From: Hyparrhenia diplandra
Lineage: Eukaryota > Streptophyta > Magnoliopsida > Poales > Poaceae
NCBI GenBank assembly: GCA_015847255.1
Contig: JADLZK010007649.1
Coordinates: 558,001 to 622,000, forward strand
Direction of reading: 5' to 3'
DNA length: 64,000 nucleotides
Both the position numbers and the translations under genes were made by a program. Positions 58,092 to 64,000 of the stretch are shown in pieces; position 1 is the stretch's first letter, and every line of letters starts with the position of its first letter. The notes under the pieces are model-generated. The model did no database searches. It was given only the letters and a program-made list of their open reading frames with translations, and had not been told where the DNA came from.

Positions 58092-58374
58092 GGGTGGAGC
58101 GCGCGGAGGAGGATTTTTGGAGGTGGGGAGCGAGGGAGTGGGATCTTGGATGCCGCTCTTGAGACTTTATTATTTGTGAAAAGAAGGGATCGATGGGGAA
58201 CTTATCACATGATATTTTTTCTGAATTAAACTTTAATATCTGTCACTGGGCAAAAGATGCCTGCAGAATGGAAAAATGGCAGTAGAGCAAACGATGTGTA
58301 ACGTCTCCGGTCTCCCGGCCAGCGAGCCGTTTCTTGTTATATTTGACTGTCTTTCCTGCACACAGTAATAATAA

Positions 58375-58421
58375 TAAAATAATTCATCCACTCAATATAA
58401 AATAATTCATCCACTCAATAA
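58375..58421. repeat. 23-bp tandem duplication
   Basis: AAAATAATTCATCCACTCAA occurs twice in a row. Confidence 0.85.
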
Positions 58422-58984
58422 ATGTTTGCCAAAGTTAGCTACTATACTTCCTTACAAACAAGGAGGGTACATTTACACAACTTCATCTACTCATTAAATA
58501 TTTGCTAGAGTTTTGTATGGGAACCATAGTTTTAAATCTCCGGCTATAGCCTCCGCTAAGACCTAACATGTACATGAAATATCTTGGCGTGTCGCATTTT
58601 CATATATAAAAACTGTTTATATCTACAATAATATTTTTTAAAAAAAAAGATGGTGTCCTACTTTAGTAACTGACTACCAAAAAAAATGGTGAATAAATCC
58701 AAGCGAAACCAAGTCTCTCCACGCAAGCAAAACAAGCTAGGAAGCTTCACGGTGAGCAAGCAAGCAAGGATACAAATTGGTTCTCGCTTTACGGTGAGCA
58801 AACAAACATTTCACGATCGACTGTTTCTCTCTCTCTCTCTCTTCTTTTTTGAGAAGTTCGACTGTTTCTCTCATCGTCACCTTTGCAATTGCAACAGTTA
58901 TCTTTCATGCATACTGCGAAGGTAGCACGAAGCTTCGTTCTCTGAGTTCGCGGCCATATTTCCATTACGACTTCCTATAGAACA

Positions 58985-59063
58985 AATAATAATAATAATA
59001 ATAATAATAATTCTCAAGCTTATACACTAAGAAAAGAGAGTGAGATCTGTACTCATGTAATTC

Positions 59064-59111
<48 letters not shown>
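58985..59111. repeat. Microsatellites (AAT)n and (TA)n
   Basis: (AAT)n at 58985-59011 and (TA)n at 59068-59111. Confidence 0.95.
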
Positions 59112-59114
<3 letters not shown>

Positions 59115-59588
59115 AACAGCAATTACAGAATCGATACTGCACCGTAGAAATCAGACATTTTTAAAGATGGTGTTGTGTTATGTCAACTGCCTCCAAAAAT
59201 TATTTTTAGATTTAAAAAACATGCAAAAACAATAAAAAGTAGTTTCATGTGACCAAGGGCCCTATCGCGCAAGGTTTGATTTTCGATGTATCTTGCACAA
59301 GTGCGTCATCAAGGTGTGATTTTTCGATGTCCAAACACGAAATCTCCTTGCATCGTGCATTCCCTCCTATCATCATGCAGTCATTTGTGGCTATGTATAC
59401 GATGCTATCATTTTATATTAACATATTTCAATATTTTGTTAAATATTTCGACCCCTAATAAATGATCTCAAGTGGAAAAATTCAATTGCAAAATTTTATT
59501 TTTCTAAAGGGCAACAGGAGATTTGTTGCAAATACATCAATATATTTATATCTATGTCTATATCTATTTCTTTATATAAGTAATTTAG

Positions 59589-59652
59589 TCTATATCTATA
59601 TCTATATCTATATCTATATCTATATCTATATCTATATCTATATCTATATCTC
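59589..59652. repeat. Microsatellite (CTATAT)n, about ten units
   Basis: Perfect hexamer array. It gives artificial YIYIYI and RYRYRY readings on the two strands. Confidence 0.95.
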
Positions 59653-60646
59653 TTGTAATCATGGTTGGTTATGTTGTGTAAACGGCGCATCGACATGGTT
59701 AGTAATGTACACAGCGCACGACAACGCATAGTCGTGGTTGCAGTAGGGCCGCCGACCTATGTAGGTTAGCTGCATGAACCTGTTGCGGATGTGCGGGCAC
59801 ATGACGGCGTGGACTGGCGGTGCGGGCTGCCCACCGGTTTGGCGGGTGGTCCATGCCACTTGGATGTCTACTCTTCATGTTACTTTGCCAAGCTTTGAAA
59901 GTTCTACTATTTCTCTCATTTTTAAATTCCACCAATAATAATACATGGGCCAATCTACCACCCTGGACATATTGGCGGACGCGCACACCCAGACGAATGT
60001 TATTGTGCCTGCTTGTCTGTTGCGCCAACCATATGTCCAAAGTAGACAAAACATGTTGAATTTGACACTTGCGACATATGTGTATGCCATTGCAACATAT
60101 GCAATATCAAGATGTTCTTTTGCAACATTCATATGAAGAACTTGCAACATACCTCTGTAACATATGAAATACTTGACAGTTGACACATGTTTGCCACATA
60201 TGGTTTCAAGGCAACATGGGTGGGCGACGCGGCGAACTGGCATGGTGGAGGCGGTCTTGTGAGACAGTCACTACGGAGGAGGCCCTATGAGATAGTCTCA
60301 GCGGGTGGGGGGCTAGGGAGAACTCGTGCAGGTAGGGCTCGTGAGTGGAGCGATTGGGGCGACCCTTCTAGACGGACGAACATGAACATCCGATTTGTAT
60401 CAACGATAATGGAGTATATCACTAGTCCGCTCCTTAATGAGCTTTTCCTCTGCTCGATCTCTTATTGAAATTGCCTCTCACCAGCCATTACTAATGTTGT
60501 ATGTAAGATCCGAGGGATTCTCCTCTTGTTGGACCAATTTGTCCAAAAACTTGTATTCCATATGGATAGAGTCCTTGCAAAGGTCCTTTTCGGGTGTAGC
60601 CGTGTAGGTTTCATAATCTACATATCTTGTTGTTTAGCCGACGATA
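59653..60646. repeat. Unassigned repeat with GCAACATATG words
   Basis: GCAACATATG-like words (about 60045-60200) and GAGACAGTC / GAGATAGTCTC strings resemble a common grass TE interior. No ends or protein were identified. Confidence 0.35.
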
Positions 60647-60904
60647 CTCCCTCCGTACTGGTAAAAGAAGTCGTTTAGGATAGGGACACGGTCTCCAAAA
60701 CACAACTTTGACCTCTTGTTATTATACAAATATTTATGGAAATGTGATATAGGTATATTTTTAAGAAAGTAATTTTTAAGACAAATCTATTCATATAATT
60801 TTCACATTACAGACTTAACAACTTAAAAGTTATCGATGATTTATATTCCCAATGTTTGACCAAAACCTTGTCCAAGACGACTTCCTTTACCAATAAGGAG
60901 GGAG
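60647..60904. mobile_element. Stowaway MITE, 258 bp, TSD TA
   Basis: Left end CTCCCTCCGTACTGGTAAAA and right end CTTTACCAATAAGGAGGGAG form long inverted repeats; TA at 60645-60646 and 60905-60906. Confidence 0.95.
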
Positions 60905-61091
60905 TATTTCTCGAGATTAGTAAGCATTGGTATAGATATGCATTGGGCCCGAGCATGATAGTTTGGTTCGAGACCCAATATTTTAGCTGGGCTAACCCCG
61001 CCTATCCCGGTGTAGCGGACCATGCACGGGCCACACTCCAGCCATGACAGGTGACACCTAACCCAACCCACTAATCGATTGGAGCTTGGCT

Positions 61092-63103
61092 AGGTAAAGT
61101 GCATTGGGGTTCACAAACTTGTGTTGTTGTATCATCCTAGTGATCCCCAATCTCTCAAAACAATTGTTTAGGCCCTAAACTTTAGCTAGGCACACTACTA
61201 CAGGATTGATTTTGCGAGGTGTTCGGTTTTTATTTTACGTGGCGGGCATTTCAAAAACCACCACGTAAAATAGCTAACTGGCAGCCCCCGCCGCGGGGAA
61301 AAACCGCCACGGTTAATGGATTTTGCGTGTAAAATCAGGCCCAAATATGCAGGTCATACTTGGCCCAATTCGATTTTGAGAAGCCCAATAACGAGTCGAT
61401 TCTATATATACTCCAACCAAACCCTAACCCTAACTCAAGTTCTCCCCTGTCCCGATTGAAAAAAAAAACTAAGTCCTTCTCCCGTCGCTCCCCTCACTCC
61501 CGTCGTCGCCCCCCCTCACTCCCGTCCCTCCCGGCCCCCGACCCCGACGCCTCCCCCCTCCATGGCGCTCCCTCCTCCCGGGGACGACACCGGCGGCGCT
61601 CCTCCACCTCGACGCCGGCCGGCGGCGAGCACGGCCTCTCCCGTGGGCCGTTTCGGGCGAGGCCGGCCTCTCCCGCGGGCGGATCCGGCGAGGACGACCT
61701 CAACCGGGCGGATCCGGCGAGGTTGGCCTCCCGGCCGGCGGATCCGGCGAGGTTGGCCTCCTCCCGGCGGATCCGGCCGGGGCGTCCTCCCCATTGCATT
61801 TCCGGCGGCGAAGACCTCCTCCGCGGCGGAACGGCGAGGTTGGGCTTCCTCCACGGCGGCGGCGGGCTCCCCTCTCCTCCGGCGACGGTGGGGGTCTGGC
61901 GGGCGGCGGCGGGACCCTGGCGGTGGATTGGGACAGATCTAGGCCCGTTTGGGCCCGATCCGATTTTTTATTTTTATTTATTTTTTTTTTTTTTTTTTCT
62001 TTTTTTTTTTTTTTTTAGATTAACCGTGGCAGTTTTTGTTAAAAACCGCCACGATTAATATTTACCATGGCGGTTATTGGCCATCAAAATGACCACCAAG
62101 CAAAATGCCTCGATTAAAACGTGACCTAGGCTGCGTGGCGGTTCTAAAAACCGCCACGTAAAATCAAAAAAAAGACCGCCACGCAAAATCGAATCAGTAG
62201 TAGTGGCAAAGTGACCAATGTGGCTTTTCGACATGTGCGGCCCGCATGTCGGCTCCATCTTTCCACCTCTCTCCTCTTCATCTTGAGGCACGGAGAGATG
62301 GAAGAGCCTGTGCATCTTCATAACTTTGGTGTCCTCCATCGATGCCTTGCCATCACAACCACCAACTTACCTCCCGTTTCACCTCTCACTCCAGCCCACT
62401 CTACAAAGATGAGACGTGCATTGTGCCACACCGGTGTCGGTAGTGACACCGTCGGACGTCCTTCGGCGTGCGTGCTCTCTAGCAGCCATGCCAAGGTGTT
62501 GAACTCCTAGCCATGCTCGCCAAGCATGATCCGCAACAGTTTCCTATAAAAATGACTAAATGAGGCCTCGCCATGGTGATCTTCATCACTTATAGCTCAC
62601 CCGACCACCAAAGCTCCACACTTGCTCCCTCCCTTTGCTACTTAGTAAGCATACTTTGCTCTCACCGATATCTTCTCGCAAGCAACCAGCAACCGAAATG
62701 GTTAGCCTATAGAAACCACCTCATATCCTCCCCTAGTCCTCTCACTCCCCATAATCTTAGATTCATGAGTGGTGGCCGGAATCACCGAGTGATGAAGCTC
62801 CAGCAGCTACCAAATACAGGAACCATTCAATCGACTGTGAGCCCACAACGGCCACTCTACCCCCATCTTGTTTTTCATTCACCACACCACGCCACGCTCG
62901 TGTCACCTATTGAGGTTGAGAGATAAAGTGAGGGAGTTTGAGGTTAACTCGGGGGAAGAGGAGGAAGATGGAACTGAATGGGGGCCCTTAATTATGGTAG
63001 GTACAGGTCTAGACCTGTTTGAACAATTTTGGCACTTAATTAGAGTTTAGGGACCTAGGATGACACAACACTACAAGTATGAGGACCGCTAATGTACTTT
63101 ACT
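61092..63103. mobile_element. Possible MULE-type element with long terminal inverted repeats
   Basis: The left arm (61092-61190) and right arm (63020-63103) are inverted and similar: CATCCTAG, AAGTGCATT/AAGTACATT, ACAATTGTTTAGG/AAAATTGTTC. The interior (62210-63000) has no recognised gene. No target duplication was found. The CACTA element at 61193 lies just inside the left arm. Confidence 0.45.
61193..62205. mobile_element. CACTA transposon, 1.0 kb, TSD GCA
   Basis: Left end CACTACTACAGGATTGATTT, right end (minus strand) CACTACTACTGATTCGATTT, flanked by GCA at 61190-61192 and 62206-62208. Subterminal AAACCGCCACG repeats. The GC-rich interior has tandem GCGGATCCGGCGAGG units, giving a long Pro/Arg/Ser ORF (61360-62058) that is probably not a gene. 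Confidence 0.9.
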
Positions 63104-63560
63104 ATATAACAATGTGCTAACCCCAATCCTGTCTCCACCCAACCTCACATATGTAGTAATCATTTCCTTCTAACCATCTCATATCTTCTGCACCAGACGT
63201 GCTCACATCTTCCCTGAAGACTCTCTTCTAGTCTCTTCCCTGCACAGATTCCGTCACAGCTACATCGGTGGGCGGCCGCCTCCCTCACGTGATGGTTGTC
63301 AGTTGTCTCACGGTCGTATCGGTGATTGTAGGTGTCCTCCATATGCACTTCCCTATAGTTGTGTCGGCGTCATTAGTCCTAGGCACACGCTTCCCTAGAC
63401 TATCATTTTGACCGTGCTCTTAGGCCAGCTTGACACAGAAAAGAGCCCGGGCATGGGCCATTAGCCAGGCATGCATGAAGCCTGGATTCTAGGAGGCTGT
63501 CCTTTTGTCGGGCCAATGCCAAACCATGCCGGGCATATCGGGATGGAGATCTTTAGCTTG
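62210..63560. other. No supportable gene
   Basis: ORFs at 62211-62926 are short of coding signals. The region includes the right arm of the TIR pair. Confidence 0.4.
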
Positions 63561-64000
63561 TTATGAAGTAGTGTACAAGCAAAGAAATGACATTTTGGTT
63601 CTGTCATGGCCTTCTAGATTGGATTCATAGTTTTTATAGGTCACTCCAATCAATTGTATTTGGTAGGCATTGTTCATGTTGTACTCTCCATTATGAGTCC
63701 AACTCCAGCAAATTTGGTCCCCTTCCTTTGCATTTCTCCAAATCTCTCTAATCGCTTCCCATAGCTTTGTGGATTCCTTCATTTCTGTTGGAGAGTTGAT
63801 CAGGGAGATGTGCCTAACCCATTTGTGGTCATGTAAGGCCTCCTGGGCAACTTGGGAAAGAATCATTTTCCCTTTTTTTGGTGTAGAGATGGTGCATTGT
63901 TGTTCCTTGTTGCTTATCTTTGTACCCAACTTGATGTCCAAAATTCAGTCATGTCACCATTGCCTGGTCACCACTGTGTTGATGCATGAAAAAGTTCCCT
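63561..64000 (-). pseudogene. LINE ORF2 C-terminal fragment (before zf-RVT), runs to window edge
   Basis: The minus-strand reading contains WVRHISLINSPTEMKESTKL, REIWRNAKEGDQICWSW and HNGEYNMNNAYQIQLIG. D-x-I-x-W-x-W-x-x-x-G-x-Y-x-x-x-x-A-Y is the typical stretch before the zinc-binding end of grass L1 ORF2. The reading stops at 63561 before the CxxC motif, so it is broken. Confidence 0.7.

Noticed and set aside
59462..59731. ORFs with YIYIYI and RYRYRY
   Set aside because: Pure translation of the (CTATAT)n microsatellite.
61360..62058. 232-codon ORF rich in Ala, Pro and Arg
   Set aside because: It is generated by tandem GCGGATCCGGCGAGG units inside a CACTA element and runs into a poly-T stretch translated as Phe/Leu.

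Overview
This is a plant nuclear window, most likely from a panicoid grass. It has GC-rich first exons beside AT-rich intergenic DNA, introns with GT/AG borders, and very dense transposable elements of grass type: CACTA elements with TTTGCCGAGTGC-like subterminal repeats, Stowaway MITEs beginning CTCCCTC, Tourist/Harbinger MITEs with GTTTGGTT ends, Helitrons and L1-type LINEs. No species can be named from the sequence alone.

Host genes are few. On the minus strand at 1142-3202 lie the first two exons of an ankyrin-repeat gene; the rest is not in the window. A small unassigned ORF with a TATA box sits at 26081-26392 and another at 43496-43744. A DUF789-family gene occupies 45314-50089 (minus) and a bHLH transcription-factor gene 55035-58091 (minus). 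Both keep introns and domain order but carry several frameshifts, so they are decaying copies or suffer base-level errors. A BED-finger hAT-transposase-like gene lies at 11456-13436.

The centre of interest is 11.4-23.0 kb. A 9.5-kb PIF/Harbinger element (13437-22939, TSD TAA) is inserted exactly at the stop codon of the hAT-like ORF. It carries a frameshifted DDE transposase and a frameshifted Myb-like ORF1, plus an intact third ORF: an RNase H1 N-terminal (viroplasmin-type) domain followed by a C-terminal membrane anchor. Related short repeats lie upstream of all three ORFs. A 4.4-kb CACTA element with an Ulp1-like protease pseudogene is nested inside (14391-18791, TSD CAT).

From 27.9 to 33.1 kb a dead Copia pol fragment is split by a 2,989-bp Helitron (28064-31052) and a 5'-truncated LINE (31838-32781, 21-bp TSD). 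A gag-only LTR retrotransposon follows (33556-36781). From 39.06 to 42.66 kb a CACTA element (TSD AGA) carries an importin-alpha exon fragment and interrupts an organelle-type EF-Tu pseudogene that ends near a Helitron 3' terminus (43179). The right part holds a short LTR element (52444-53885), LINE tails, microsatellites, a clean Stowaway (60647-60904), a CACTA (61193-62205, TSD GCA) and a LINE ORF2 fragment at the right edge.

TEs rather than host genes explain most ORFs in this window. The layout is layered insertion: hAT-like gene <- Harbinger <- CACTA; Copia <- Helitron and LINE; EF-Tu fragment <- CACTA.
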